Origin: Zymoseptoria tritici IPO323
Taxonomy: Eukaryota > Ascomycota > Dothideomycetes > Mycosphaerellales > Mycosphaerellaceae
Assembly: GCF_000219625.1 (NCBI RefSeq)
Contig: NC_018210.1
Coordinates: 682,001-746,000 of the forward strand
Direction: 5' to 3'
DNA: 64,000 bases
Shown here: piece after piece, positions 12,017 to 22,639 of the stretch
Position numbering within the stretch: position 1 is the stretch's first letter
Layout of the letters: each line of letters opens with the position of its first letter
Program-made: the position numbers and the translations under genes
Notes under the pieces: generated by a model
Databases searched by the model: none
What the model saw: the letters and a program-made list of their open reading frames with translations, nothing else
What the model was told of the DNA's origin: nothing

Positions 12017-12520
12017 GGACATTGAAAGCGGGAAGTCGGCGCACTTGGGGATCGGAAAAGAGGTTACCTTATACCCGGGCTTTGGAGAAGGTCCCGCGGA
12101 GCGAGTGGGAACATCGTCCCAGCGTTTGTGGAATTGAAAAGAAGTCTTGTTGAAAGCGCGACTGCACAGAAGACAGTCATCTGATATGAATGTATGAGCA
12201 CTTGGGTTTAATTAGAACGATGAATTGACGTTAGGGTTAGGGTTATCCAAAATCTAATTCACACCATCTGTGCCTCTCATACTTGCATACTCGGAAGTCC
12301 GCCTCGGTCTGATCGACTCTTGGATCCAATACAATCATCAATGAAACTCCTTTGCGCCTTGCTGTCTGTAACCAAGCGCGTCGTGTCGTATGCCCATCTC
12401 GTTGACGCTTCGTCACGCCCTGAACCACCTGCTCGCCTTTACTGCCCGGATCCGGCCGTGTCCCGTCGATACGCTTCGGTTGTGTCCTCAGCGCCTTCAT
12501 GTGGGCGGCATGGATCGAGA
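12017..12520. other. Intergenic, convergent 3' ends
   Basis: About 500 bp between the Zn2Cys6 gene and the converging 407-aa gene. Apart from a short telomere-like motif at 12231-12245 it shows nothing notable. Confidence 0.5.
12231..12245 (+). repeat. Short interstitial telomere-like repeat
   Basis: The sequence TTAGGGTTAGGGTTA is two and a half copies of the canonical fungal telomere unit. It lies in the gap between two convergent genes. It is too short to prove a former chromosome end and could be a chance or protein-binding site. Confidence 0.8.
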
Positions 12521-13804
12521 CTACTGATCGGAGTCGTCCTGCTCGGAGTCGTTCAATCTCTCCGTAAGGTCCGCCTGAGGGGAGAAAGAGGCAAGGCTGC
12601 CCGGATTGTACAGCTGGAGGCGACCCCAAGAATGAGCTTGGGATGGAGCGGTCGGGGATAGCACAATCTCGGGCAGTTTCGATCGCTCATCGAAGGATGG
12701 AGTAGGTACTTCGATCCGAGTCGACGCGTCGGACGGGTGAAGCAAACGGTGCGATGCGCATCTCTCCGCAATATGCGAGGCTGATGGGACTGTCCTGGAC
12801 ATGGACTGGGGAGCTGGAAGTTCGAGATGGTGATTTCCAGTGCCGGAGTCGAGGGCAGGAATCGTTTGAAGGTGGGCAAAATCTGGCTGTCTTGCATGCT
12901 CGGGAGGATCTTCGTCTTCAGCTTCGTCATCGCTGTCTTTGCCGACACGGTTGCCTGTCCTCCTCTTGCTCGCACGTCTGGCGTTGCTGAGCTTCGACGT
13001 GATCTTGCGCTGCACAAGCCGCATTGGATTTTCGGCGATGTCACGGATGAACTCTCCGACAATGGCGTCCGCAGCAACATTGCCATAGTCTCGCAGAGTG
13101 GTGATGATCAGCTCCAAGCGGTCGGAGCACTTCAGGGTGTCTTTGGGGGCACGCGGAATGCGGTCCTTGACGATCGCTTTGTCCAAGTTCTTGGATGCTT
13201 TCGCAACGTTGAGGATACCATTCTCGTGAATGTCGTAGACTTCTTTCTGCTTCTGGTCAGTTCTGGTACTCGAGCGCTACAGCCTGTAGTAGATAATGGA
13301 ACTTCCGCTTACCAGAATCATCCATGCAAACCACTCCGCCTGACGCACTGATGGTGGGAACTCGTTGATGACCGTGACTTGATGCTCATACTTGTTCAGC
13401 CAAGTATTCCACTCTGAGCGCTCCATACCGGTGGGACAAGGGGCCTTCGAGTCGGATGCCATGGCATTCACGATCCTTGCGACAAAGTGCTTCTCGTTGG
13501 CTTTGACGATATGGACATCGTCGAAGTCAGGAGCCACTTTAAAGCGCATGGCTGGGCTGCGAACAGCCTCGTCGATGCTGTTGAAGGCGAGAGTCGTTTG
13601 CGCTGCTGGTCTCGAAGCTTCCCCGATCATGGTCGTCTTCTTCGGTTGTGCGCGCTCCTTGTCCGCGTTTCGCTTTATACCACTGCCGTCGGCTGGATGG
13701 CCGCTGCCCGCCATTTCTAGTGTGGAACTCCGAGGCGCTTCGATGCGCGCTGTTGCTGCAGTTGGCGGTGGTGGTGGTGGTGATCGAGGCGATCGAGGGT
13801 TCAT
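12521..13804 (-). CDS. Hypothetical protein, 407 aa
   Basis: Two exons (13804-13313, 13252-12521) separated by a 60-bp intron (13312-13253, GTAAGC...ACCAG); the codons AWMIL and KQKEVYDIHENG join in frame. I do not recognise the family. The N-terminus is Pro-rich (SPPPPPPTAATA). The best ordered part is residues about 120-245, a Trp-rich helical region (MERSEWNTWLNKYEHQV, SVRQAEWFAWMIL, KASKNLDKAIVKDRIPRAPK, LELIITTLRDYGNVAADAIV). It is followed by a Lys/Arg segment (RRASKRRTGNR), an acidic patch (DSDDEAEDEDPPEH) and a disordered tail. There is no signal peptide or membrane span. The basic and acidic patches suggest a nuclear protein, but this is only inference. Confidence 0.75.
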
Positions 13805-14035
13805 GGCGAGATGTTGAAAAGAAAGAGAGAATGGAAATGACGGAGGAAGAAAGACTTGCTACTTGAACGGACAAGCACTTAGTCTGAGGCACTCTTGCCA
13901 AGCTTTCGGCGTGAGGAAGTGAATGAACATCGCCTGATGAGATCAGTCCGACTCACCGGTATCCGATCCACAGTTCTCTCGAGAAGCACCCTGCGAGATT
14001 GAAGATGACCGCAAGGTCGTTCCGCCGCTGCACGA

Positions 14036-15185
14036 CTATTTTACAAGACCGCCATAGTATACACCCCGTACATCCACCAGCTTCCTTCCTCTTGCTCGCG
14101 CAACATCCTCAGGCAAACGCTGGTTGGTCAGAGCTTCGAAAGCAGCTTTGACCACATTCATCTTGTTCCTTGATCGAGGCGTCCGAGCTGCGAGGTCGTG
14201 AATACCGGCTGCTCGAGCCAACTCAAATATCAGAGATTGGCAGCGATTGCCGAAGCCTGCGAGTCGTGTTAGGAGGTCTTGGAAAGAGTAATACTGCTAC
14301 CAACATACCTGGCGGTCTTGCAGACAGCTTGACGACACTTGCGCCCACTTTCGCCTCCACTTCACCAAAGATCGTCCTCTCCTCGTATCGCGGAATCGGC
14401 TTCATGTTCCTGATAGCGTTCATCATCGCCTGCCGCCGTCCGTCTTCGTCTTCTGCAGCTTTGCCCTCCCCAATGCCCAGCATGCCTTCTTGGTTTCCCG
14501 CGATGGTCAAAAAGTACAGACTTGCAATCTTGCCCATTCTTGTCTGGTTGACCACGCGATGTGTAACCAAATTCTTGACTCGAATTCTGCGGATTTCCTG
14601 CGGTGTGAGCCCAGTCTGTTGGCAAAGCCGTAGCAGATGCTGGTCTTCTTCCGTCTTCTCGTCTGCCTGCTTTTTGTCCGATCTCGCCGACTTCTCTCGG
14701 TGTTGAGAGCTCATGGCATCGGTCACAGGTTGTGCGCCTGGCGTGAGCTCTGCATGCATCTCGGCATCGATTCCGTGAGGTGCCTTATCCACGATCGGTC
14801 GTACGGTCGCAAAGTCGTCAATGTAATCGATGCGCATGGGATCTGAGCGGAACCGTCCTTGGGTCATCATATCTGTCGCATCGATCGCCTTCTCTCCTGC
14901 TTCAATGGCTGCCATCTGCTCCGGGGTGTACTTCATCGCCAGCAACTTCTTCTCGCGTGCGGTGTACGGTCTTAAGTGATCCGCGAGAGCATCGACTTCA
15001 GATTGTCGCGTGGATGCAATTCCCAGGTCTTCGGCTTTGATGTTCGGATAGCGACTTCGTGTTGTTCGTTTTCGGGCTTGCTCGATGGGCGTGGAGGAGA
15101 ACGAGCGGCGGACATTGCTGGCAGATTGGGTGACGGTTGACTTGAGCCGACATGACAAGCATTGATAAGTCTTCGAAGGATTCAT
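14036..15185 (-). CDS. MRPS5: Mitochondrial ribosomal protein uS5m (S5)
   Basis: Small-subunit mitoribosome protein, 365 aa, in two exons (15185-14309, 14256-14036). The 52-bp intron (14308-14257) splits the Gly codon of the S5 signature [20 protein letters not shown]. The N-terminus ([29 protein letters not shown]) looks like a mitochondrial presequence. Residues about 190-300 hold the S5 N-terminal double-stranded RNA-binding-like domain ([40 protein letters not shown]). The C-terminal domain has [40 protein letters not shown] and the ending [13 protein letters not shown]. The ATG at 15185 is chosen because upstream codons overlap the promoter shared with ATP25. Confidence 0.95.
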
Positions 15186-15333
15186 GGCCGCGGTGTGGTG
15201 TGTTGTCGTGCGGGTGGTTGAAGCGTTGAAGGAGAGATGTCCGCAAAGTCTCAAAAGACCTCCGGCTTGCTTGGCACTGTCTCGCAACCAACTCCCATCT
15301 GATGCGAAGCTCCTGCACTTTTTCTACATCACC
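15186..15333. promoter_or_regulatory. Shared bidirectional promoter of MRPS5 and ATP25
   Basis: Only 148 bp separate the divergent start codons of two mitochondrial translation genes, so both promoters and 5' UTRs must fit here or overlap the coding starts. No TATA box is evident. The plus-strand frame is open through this gap, which could allow a longer ATP25 N-terminus, but the ATG at 15334 is followed by a more typical presequence. Confidence 0.6.
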
Positions 15334-17196
15334 ATGGTACTGCCTACAACAGCAGCGAAGAACGCGGCATGCCACTGCTGCCGTCAATGGGTGTTGCGGT
15401 CGTTCATCGCCAGCATCGGCGGCTCGGGCGTGCTGCCTACATCCCAGCATGCTCAACGGAGAACTTTCTCGGTATCGCCCAACTGGAGGAATCCTAGACA
15501 GCGGGTTCGACGAGACGCGAAAGAGGACTTTGCACTTAACGACATCAATGATGGCTTCGCTGCGCCAGTATACGGGCATGACTACGCCGCTCAAACGCCT
15601 GCCATTGAGGAGAAGCCACCATCCACTGAGGAGGCCGCCACCGAAGCTCCGGCGGTATTGGAGAAGGAAATAGCCGAGCCAGAGACCTCTGTGGCCAGCG
15701 AGACTGCATCTCCACAGCAGGAACATGTGCCTTGGTATCTGCAAGTAGACCCGCCAATACCAACCCAAGAGAACAACATTTCAGCGCGCCAGAAGCTCCC
15801 CGACTTGCCGGACCACCCGCCTCCCATTCTTGAACCTCTCCTTTCGCAAATCTCCATTGACCTCGGTCTCGACGATCTTACGATTCTCGATCTACGTACT
15901 CTCGATCCACCTCCTGCCCTCGGGGCCAACTTGCTCATGCTGATTGGCACTGCACGGTCCGAGAAGCATCTTCATGTTTCGGCCGACAAGCTATGTCGAT
16001 GGTTACGTTCTCAGTACAAGTTGAGTCCGTTTGCGGATGGGCTGCTGGGAAGACAAGAGTTGAAGTTGAAACTACGGCGGAAGGCGAAGCGGTCTAAGCT
16101 GATGTCGGCTGTGGGTGTAAAGAGCACTGCGGAGACCGAGTTGGACGAAGGAATAAGAACTGGCTGGGTTTGCGTGAATGTCGGGCGAGTAGAGGGAGGC
16201 GATCTGCCTAAGACAGAGGAGGAGATCGCAAGAGAGCAGAACTTTATTGGGTTCGGAGAGAGGAGCACGGGATCGAGGATAGTGGTGCAGATGATGACCG
16301 AGGAGAAAAGAGGCGACCTTGATCTGGAGAAGCTGTGGGCTACAATTCAGCGGAAGTCTGACCGGGAGAAGCAAGCGCTGCTTGCGGAGGATGAGACCGC
16401 GAACACGGAGGAAACGCTGTCCGAAACATTCCCTCGGAATGAGATACCAAAGGTCGATGAAAACCCCAAGGAAACTCGGCTCGAACCACCGCCAGGGAAC
16501 GAACTCTTCTACCTTCGTGGCGTGAATGGACAACGTGGACAAGTTCGCAGTTTTCATTCCTACGCTCCAAGTTTCCGTCAGGCTTTCTTCAGCGCTTCGA
16601 AGAGTGAACCAGCAGCTGATGACTTTTCATCACTTGACGTGGACTGGCCCACAAGAGCCACAGATGAGCCAAGCTCTCATGCCGCTGAGGGACATCGGAA
16701 AGATGGACAGACCGTCGATGTCCAGGACTTCCTCAAAACATGGCGCAGCTACCCGCAGACCTTCCGCCCTCGGAGCCGAGAATTGTACGTATCGTTCTTC
16801 AAGGCTTTGGGAGAAGGAACGCTTACACCTCTATCCGCCGAAGACAGCAGTAGCGGCATGGAGCTTTCTGAAGGCGTGGGTAAAACGGACGTCGACGCTG
16901 GTCAGCATACCTCTGAGGTCTTCGAAGAGTCGTTTCAGGCGCAGGCATACCTCGAAGCGCGAGAATATCTGAGAGATGCGCTGAACGATATGGAGGCAGA
17001 GGATCCGATTGTTACCTTCGACGGAGTGCGCGCAGCAGACGCTAATGGCGCCAGCGACATGGCCGGAGCCGTTGATTTGGCGATGGGCATCTTGCGGTCC
17101 ATCAGATTCGTCGACCCCGAGAGTAGATCGAAGGAGTGGAACGATGTGCGAAGTCGATGCGAGACGTTTCTGCGCAGAGTGCTCAAGTCGGCATGA
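15334..17196 (+). CDS. ATP25: Mitochondrial ATP25 (RsfS-like domain / OLI1 mRNA stability factor)
   Basis: A 620-aa mitochondrial protein without introns. In yeast, Atp25 is cleaved in two: an N-terminal half related to ribosome-silencing factor RsfS that associates with the mitoribosome, and a C-terminal half needed for stability of the Atp9 (OLI1) message and ring assembly. The presequence is Arg/Ala-rich ([40 protein letters not shown]). Family landmarks are [11 protein letters not shown], the RsfS core [54 protein letters not shown] and [13 protein letters not shown]. The C-terminal half is Ser/Glu-rich with helices ([32 protein letters not shown]). Its head-to-head pairing with MRPS5 fits a role in mitochondrial translation. 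Confidence 0.9.
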   Translation: MVLPTTAAKNAACHCCRQWVLRSFIASIGGSGVLPTSQHAQRRTFSVSPNWRNPRQRVRRDAKEDFALNDINDGFAAPVYGHDYAAQTPAIEEKPPSTEEAATEAPAVLEKEIAEPETSVASETASPQQEHVPWYLQVDPPIPTQENNISARQKLPDLPDHPPPILEPLLSQISIDLGLDDLTILDLRTLDPPPALGANLLMLIGTARSEKHLHVSADKLCRWLRSQYKLSPFADGLLGRQELKLKLRRKAKRSKLMSAVGVKSTAETELDEGIRTGWVCVNVGRVEGGDLPKTEEEIAREQNFIGFGERSTGSRIVVQMMTEEKRGDLDLEKLWATIQRKSDREKQALLAEDETANTEETLSETFPRNEIPKVDENPKETRLEPPPGNELFYLRGVNGQRGQVRSFHSYAPSFRQAFFSASKSEPAADDFSSLDVDWPTRATDEPSSHAAEGHRKDGQTVDVQDFLKTWRSYPQTFRPRSRELYVSFFKALGEGTLTPLSAEDSSSGMELSEGVGKTDVDAGQHTSEVFEESFQAQAYLEAREYLRDALNDMEAEDPIVTFDGVRAADANGASDMAGAVDLAMGILRSIRFVDPESRSKEWNDVRSRCETFLRRVLKSA

Positions 17197-17470
17197 GGAA
17201 GTGGTGTGATGAAGACCTTGTAAGTGCCCTGTATCATAGCTGTAAATACCATCGACCACATTGACGGCCATCCGGAGCGGCATGTCTTATCTCCTTACCG
17301 GCTCCCTGCAGCATATGAACGCCCTAGCGCCAAAACCTCTCCCGCTTCCGCACGTCGTTTGCCGCCACAACGCCGTCAACGTTGATGTACTCTCACCTTA
17401 ACTACTTCCGACTTCTTCTACCATCGAGACGACTGCTCGACTACCATATCGCACCCAACAACACGACTGA

Positions 17471-18571
17471 ATGGACAAAATGTTTTCAATGCTTTGTTGC
17501 GCACGACGCCGCCGTCAAGACCGTTTGCAGCACGATGCTTCACCACCGCGGATGACAGAACATGCCACAGCGCTCCGACCCACACCTTCACCGGCTGCCG
17601 CGAAGCCCATCTTGCCATCAATCGAGGAATCAATATCACCGTCGCCTACCAAATCAGCGGTACGTCTTTCAGCTAGCGCCTCAAAACATCACTCCGCGGG
17701 CGAGCTCCTTCCGGCGATCGACTTCACAACATTCAACGTCCCACTGGCCGGCAAGGAAGCGCAGTCAATGCAGGACTCTCCGCCGACTACAGAGAGGCCC
17801 GCCGTTCACAAAGTCGCTTCGGGACCGAGCATTTGGACAGCGTTGCCAGAGAACTATCCGTCTAGTGCGAATGCGCAATCCACGACTGATGAAACTACAC
17901 TCGTCGCACAGGCCAGCGGATCGGATCACCAGTCGGTCGTACCGGCTTCCGCCCCTTCTCAAGCCGCGCTACCTGCGGACGAGTCAGTCGTCGAAGCCCT
18001 GATTCAGTCATTGGACTTTGCTACATCTTATTTTCGCCAAGTCATTCAGCGCACGGTTAAGACTGACCTCGATACACGAATTCAGAACCTTCCACAAGAG
18101 CTGAGCGATCGGATACTCGAATGCTACCTCAACTCTACGATGCCATCGGGAGACGCTGCTGTCAATATCGACCACACACGTGAACCTGTCAAAGTACCGG
18201 CAGCACTGCACATCGACAGGAGTCTTCGCTCGAAGTATGCGAAGCTGTACTACGGCCATGGACAATTCAATATCGCCGAAGAGTTTGGCTGGACGCCAGC
18301 ACTGTTCGCGGCGCGCATCCTGAAATGGGTATCAATGGTAGCTCCTGAGCATCGTCGACTGATTGCCACAGTCAGGGTCGGCGTTCCCGATGTGCCATCA
18401 GCGCCGGAGTTTCGAAGCATTCATACGTGTATGATCACGCTCGCTCTGCGTGGGCACCCGTTGTTGAAGAGATTGGCGATGCACGAGAAGCTGTGTGTCT
18501 ACAGCGATGAGGGCGAATACCGGGTGGAGGACCTAGGCTTGCCGAGGGCGCCGAAGGAGAACGACGATTAG
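17471..18571 (+). CDS. F-box-like family protein, tandem copy 1 (366 aa)
   Basis: First of four same-strand genes sharing one core. Start at 17471 (MDKMFSMLCCARRRRQD); the next ATG at 17480 is equally possible. The N-terminal CC followed by a basic run could be palmitoylated, which is inference. About 190 residues of Ser/Pro/Ala-rich, probably disordered sequence follow. The shared core begins near residue 197: RIQNLPQELSDRILECYLNS, an F-box-like helix with the LPxELxDxIL pattern, then VPAALHIDRSLRSKYAKLYY and a downstream helix pair (WVSMVAPEHRRLIATVRVG). The C-terminus lacks the DSD-rich and GQGLK segments seen in copies 2 and 3. F-box proteins usually recruit substrates to SCF ubiquitin ligases, but the match here is weak and function is unknown. 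Confidence 0.75.
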   Translation: MDKMFSMLCCARRRRQDRLQHDASPPRMTEHATALRPTPSPAAAKPILPSIEESISPSPTKSAVRLSASASKHHSAGELLPAIDFTTFNVPLAGKEAQSMQDSPPTTERPAVHKVASGPSIWTALPENYPSSANAQSTTDETTLVAQASGSDHQSVVPASAPSQAALPADESVVEALIQSLDFATSYFRQVIQRTVKTDLDTRIQNLPQELSDRILECYLNSTMPSGDAAVNIDHTREPVKVPAALHIDRSLRSKYAKLYYGHGQFNIAEEFGWTPALFAARILKWVSMVAPEHRRLIATVRVGVPDVPSAPEFRSIHTCMITLALRGHPLLKRLAMHEKLCVYSDEGEYRVEDLGLPRAPKENDD

Positions 18572-19100
18572 TCATGCGTCTGCTACAAGGGCTTGTTGCC
18601 ATACCAGAATGGGCTCAGAAGGATACGGACTCATTGGTGCTTACTTTTCCGGGCCGATGGCAGACATGAGATTATGTGCCCAATAGGGAGGACGGGACGC
18701 ACAGAGCTCACAGCAAGAACTTCCAACCTTGCGATGGGACTCGCAGAAGAGATGTGTCTTATGAATTCTGTGCAGGTCGGAGGTCGCATCGCTTCTCCAT
18801 GAGGTACGTCTACTTTTTTCTGATCTTCAAGAAAGCAAAATCCAAACATTCTCTTGTGGTGTTTTCAATCCATGGTAAAGTTCGTTCGTTCCAATGGTCG
18901 CATCGCCGAGCCGCTCTATTGTAACCATGGATCTCTTTTCAGTCATCTCATCATAACCATCTGGACCTGCCATTTTTTGCGCACCTTCAATTCGCATTCC
19001 CTACTTGAAATGGTTTCATTCCCGCTTGAATTCGTTCGGACGTTCCCACCGGCTTGACATCACCATTGGCTTCTCTGACAAGGCCACCAGCACACTAACG
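18572..19100. other. Intergenic within the tandem array
   Basis: 529 bp between copies 1 and 2. No credible ORF. It should hold the promoter of copy 2; the last 100 bp are pyrimidine-rich. Confidence 0.45.
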
Positions 19101-20093
19101 ATGGCTCCGAAACGAGAGCGCACTCTCGAAGGAGAAAGGCCACCACGGCCACATACAACAAGAGAGCCTCGCATGGCTGAGGACTCGATCGTGACGGGCA
19201 AATCCGCCACGATCGACAGGATCCTTGGAAGTCATATCCAGGAAGCTCTTGGGAAGCGCCTCGAGAGGAGTGATCTCATGCTAGAGAAGCCTTCTCCACT
19301 TCCAGCACACACATCCAAGAAGCGACGCCTGGCCAAGGATAAGATCGAGACCGTGAACACGGAGTTCTACGGCGAGGAACTTGAAGGACGGGCCCAGGCA
19401 TTGCTCGCCAAACGCATCCAGAAACTGGCGCAAGAGCTGCAGGACATCATACTGGACCAATTGCTCGCGGCAACACTGCCGTCGGACTCCGCGCGCGTCA
19501 CTATCCTAGACAGATGGTGCTCTCCCAGGAAACACTTTCCCGAGAAACGGAAGACTTTCAACATCCCGGTTGCGCTCTGGATCAATCAGAAGACTCGTGC
19601 CAAATACGCCAAGCAATTCTACAGCCGCGATCAGCTGCTGTGCATTGAGACCATCGGCACCATATTCCATCCCAGCTGTATTAATATGGCGATAGATTCG
19701 TGGTTCGAGCTCATAGACTCTGAGCATCGCCACCACCTCGGCAAGATCCTCCTCAAGTTCGTGGCCCAGGGCTATGCTGTCATGCCCAGGGAAGTTCGTC
19801 ACTGTTTCGATGTCAGCGACGTGTCTGATGTCAGCGACGTTGGATTCTCCATGGAAAAGGAGTACCAGTCCCATCATGTGTCACCTAGCATGTCTACTCT
19901 TGGGGTGCTCTCAAAGCCTTGGGGCTCTCTTTCCCACCGGAAAAAGCAGGAATATGTTTCTGGGATCGGTTTGCGGACTTGCATCGCGAAGGCGGAGCAC
20001 TATTCGTTATTCGGTCACTTGCCCACCAATCCAGCTCGCATTGCAGAACTTGTGAGGTCCTCGCTAAGAATCGAAGACCGGACACCATCTTGA
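19101..20093 (+). CDS. F-box-like family protein, tandem copy 2 (330 aa)
   Basis: Single-exon gene. The start MAPKRERTLEGERPPRPHTT resembles that of copy 3 (MAPKQEHTG). A basic, disordered N-terminus (HTSKKRRLAKDKIE) precedes the shared core: RIQKLAQELQDIILDQLLAA, in which the usual LPQEL has become LAQEL, then IPVALWINQKTRAKYAKQFY, SRDQLLCIETIG and MAIDSWFELIDSEHRHHLGK. After this come a short internal repeat, VSDVSDVSDVG, and a tail (RKKQEYVSGIGLRTCIAKAE) shared with copy 3. There is no signal peptide. Similarity to copy 3 is easily visible over about 200 residues, so the two arose by duplication. Function unknown; a ubiquitin-ligase adaptor role is only suggested by the F-box-like helix. 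Confidence 0.75.
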   Translation: MAPKRERTLEGERPPRPHTTREPRMAEDSIVTGKSATIDRILGSHIQEALGKRLERSDLMLEKPSPLPAHTSKKRRLAKDKIETVNTEFYGEELEGRAQALLAKRIQKLAQELQDIILDQLLAATLPSDSARVTILDRWCSPRKHFPEKRKTFNIPVALWINQKTRAKYAKQFYSRDQLLCIETIGTIFHPSCINMAIDSWFELIDSEHRHHLGKILLKFVAQGYAVMPREVRHCFDVSDVSDVSDVGFSMEKEYQSHHVSPSMSTLGVLSKPWGSLSHRKKQEYVSGIGLRTCIAKAEHYSLFGHLPTNPARIAELVRSSLRIEDRTPS

Positions 20094-20766
20094 TCATCCA
20101 GTCCACGCCGACATCTGATGGGGCCAGCTTAGCATCTCGCAGTGGACGCAGCAGTCTTGTGGAAATGTCCAGTCTGCTGGCTAGTTTGGGGCGGCAAGGG
20201 ACCGCTGGCGCACAGTGGAGAGGTACGGAAGACCGTCACGCATGATAGCTGTGGGTATGGGCCGCAGCATGTCTGGCAGTCTACGAGGAGTTGGGACAAC
20301 AGATGCTGCTCACGGCGAAAAGCGTCAACGGACTACGTACGCTGTGAGGTCGAGTTCGCAAAAAGCAATGTCATTTGAGGTAATTACATGTATGTATTCA
20401 TAGTACTTTCGACCGAATATTCCGCCGTTCCACTGCTGACTTTGAGATCGCCTCTATTTCAGTTTAGGTCTTCCGGCCTGAAGCACTTCTTCAGCTCGAC
20501 TTGTGAGTCCTTAGCGTAATCCTGATTGATTTGTGTCGTTCACTCACCAAGAAGTAAATCCATATTCATCAAAGTAGTCCTAGCCCATCGCTTCTGCGTC
20601 ATAGTGTTATCATGCAGCGTTTGCACGTGAAAGCCTTGGCACATCTTCGCTTCACTACCTTGCGGCGGCTCGTTGCTTCACTTCTAACAATTTGCTTTCT
20701 TCTTCCAGAATCTCGACAACACCATCACCACCTTTGGAAACCGTCCCCAAAATCACCATCACCAAT
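20094..20766. other. Intergenic within the tandem array
   Basis: 673 bp between copies 2 and 3. Short ORFs here have no family resemblance. The segment just before the ATG (about 20715-20766) is rich in CACCATCACCA-like words, similar in style to the leader of copy 4. Confidence 0.45.
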
Positions 20767-21498
20767 ATGGCTCCGAAACAAGAACATACCGGCGCCGAGC
20801 TCAGCTCACCACATCAACAAGCATCCACGAAACGGCTGAAGCTCACATCAGAGGACGCACTTACGCCCAGACCCGAGAAGAGGGCTCGCAGACTGCGTGC
20901 TCGGTCGGATCTAGCACAAAACATACAGAAACTTCCACAAGAGCTGCAAGACGATATCCTGGATCTCGTCCTCGCTGCATCACTTCCATCGAAGCCCGCC
21001 CAGATCACCATCGGCAGAGAGCACAACACTTTCAGCACCCCGCTTGCACTTAGGATCAACCGTAAGACTCGGGCGAAGTTCGCTGAGCTGTTCTATCGCC
21101 AAGGACAGCTGCTGCTCATCGACACTCGCGGTCTTCCCACAGAGGTCCTTGCTAAGGCGATCGATGATTGGTTTGAGATTGTGGACCCGAGACATCACGA
21201 ATACATCGTCTCGGTAAACTTTCAGTGTCAAGACAGAAGCATTCGTCAATACGATTCTGACGATTCCGATGACTCCGGCGGTGGATATGACGATCGATAT
21301 GAGATGCAGGGTTACAACATGGACGGCGTTTCGATGTCTATGGGAGAAGAGTACCGCGGTTCCAGTCGGGTAGTTGGAGATGGAAGACTCTGGATCGAGC
21401 TCTCACCGCACGAAAGAAGGCAGTGGATCTGTGGCCAGGGGTTGAAGGCTTGCCTCTTTGGCCTTGCCATGTATTCGGTCGTAGGATCCTTTGCCTGA
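20767..21498 (+). CDS. F-box-like family protein, tandem copy 3 (243 aa)
   Basis: Single-exon gene starting MAPKQEHTGAELSSPHQQAS. A basic segment (PEKRARRLRARSDLA) leads into the clearest version of the family core: NIQKLPQELQDDILDLVLAA, then TPLALRINRKTRAKFAELFY, RQGQLLLIDTRG and KAIDDWFEIVDPRHHEYIVS. An acidic, Ser/Tyr-rich linker (YDSDDSDDSGGGYDDRYEMQ) occupies the position of the VSDVSDV repeat of copy 2, and the tail (SPHERRQWICGQGLKACLFG) matches copy 2. The compact length makes this the best reference for the family. Function unknown. Confidence 0.78.
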   Translation: MAPKQEHTGAELSSPHQQASTKRLKLTSEDALTPRPEKRARRLRARSDLAQNIQKLPQELQDDILDLVLAASLPSKPAQITIGREHNTFSTPLALRINRKTRAKFAELFYRQGQLLLIDTRGLPTEVLAKAIDDWFEIVDPRHHEYIVSVNFQCQDRSIRQYDSDDSDDSGGGYDDRYEMQGYNMDGVSMSMGEEYRGSSRVVGDGRLWIELSPHERRQWICGQGLKACLFGLAMYSVVGSFA

Positions 21499-21946
21499 AC
21501 TTCAAGGTGGATTCATCAACGGCACACCGGCGGTCACAAATGACTTCACTATGCAATGCTCCTTTCACTGCCGACTGGGCGATAGTGCGATCCATGAGAC
21601 CCAGAAGCAAAACGCAGTAGGGACACTTACCCAAGGACTCTTAGCATAGCTTGCTTGTATCACGTATTCAACTTCGACGAGAATAGCGCAGTTGTCACAG
21701 ATTCAAGTACTCGGATGTAAGTTATCAATTACGCACGGTGCCTGAAATTGTCAAGAAGTGAAGTGAATGCATTTTCGTCATGTGCAATTCACTTCGTATT
21801 GCGCCTTCCCAATGCTCAGCGTGTAACGAAGTCCTCGATAACTAATGCTCACACACAATTCATCAACTTCACACTTAATGTCTTCATTCTCATATCGGAC
21901 CACGGACTCTGCGATTACCAATCCACAGCCTACCATTGCCACCAAC
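21499..21946. other. Intergenic within the tandem array
   Basis: 448 bp between copies 3 and 4, with no credible ORF or repeat. It presumably contains the promoter of copy 4. Confidence 0.45.
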
Positions 21947-22639
21947 ATGGCACCGCTCCAGGCACCGCTCCAGCCGCGCAAAACCTCCCCAGCTACCGCG
22001 CAGATACTCGATCCCGCAATGAACGAATACCATCGCCTCACGGAGCACATGCAGGCGCTTCCACAAGAGCTCCAAGACTCGGTCCTCAAAGAAGTCCTGC
22101 ACGCATCGATGGAGGCCCCTGATTCGGTCAACGGCAGCGTCATCGCCATCAATGCCAACTACAAACCGCCCCTTGCTCTTCAGGTCAATCGAAAGCAGCG
22201 GGACATTTCGGCCACGGAATACTACAATAACACAGTATTTCTCGTCGAATATCCTGGTCTACGGAGGTGCGCGAAGTGGCTGTCCACCCTCACCTCAGCA
22301 CACTTGCAATCAATCAAGACCATTGAATTCCCGGATCTTCGCTACTACAGCATCATCGAGAGCGGCGTAGACAATGCTCCATTCGACACATACCGCGATT
22401 CAGCTTTCCATGAGGCAAGACTGATCGTCAGACTCATCGAGAAATACAGTGGGGCCTACATCGGCCCCGGTAGCAAGGCTGTTGTACTTCGACCAAACGC
22501 TCTCAAGGTCGAGCTACGATTCCGGCAGTCGGATGGGAGTCTACGGCATCGATGGTATCGCGAGGGGCGCCTTGAGAATGAGCAGTGGGAAAGCGAAGCC
22601 TACGGCCGGACATCCACGACATCACCGTGCAAGGAGTGA
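21947..22639 (+). CDS. F-box-like family protein, tandem copy 4 (230 aa)
   Basis: Single-exon gene starting MAPLQAPLQPRKTSPATAQI. The core HMQALPQELQDSVLKEVLHA is intact, but the following region is more diverged: PPLALQVNRKQRDISATEYY and NNTVFLVEYPGLRRCAKWLS replace the KTRAKYA and QLLxI blocks of copies 2 and 3. The C-terminus is unlike the others, with a segment resembling small fungal F-box/DUF proteins (KVELRFRQSDGSLRHRWYRE). It is therefore the most distant of the four. The leader before the ATG (ACCATTGCCACCAAC) resembles that of copy 3, which supports common descent of the whole unit. Confidence 0.72.
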   Translation: MAPLQAPLQPRKTSPATAQILDPAMNEYHRLTEHMQALPQELQDSVLKEVLHASMEAPDSVNGSVIAINANYKPPLALQVNRKQRDISATEYYNNTVFLVEYPGLRRCAKWLSTLTSAHLQSIKTIEFPDLRYYSIIESGVDNAPFDTYRDSAFHEARLIVRLIEKYSGAYIGPGSKAVVLRPNALKVELRFRQSDGSLRHRWYREGRLENEQWESEAYGRTSTTSPCKE

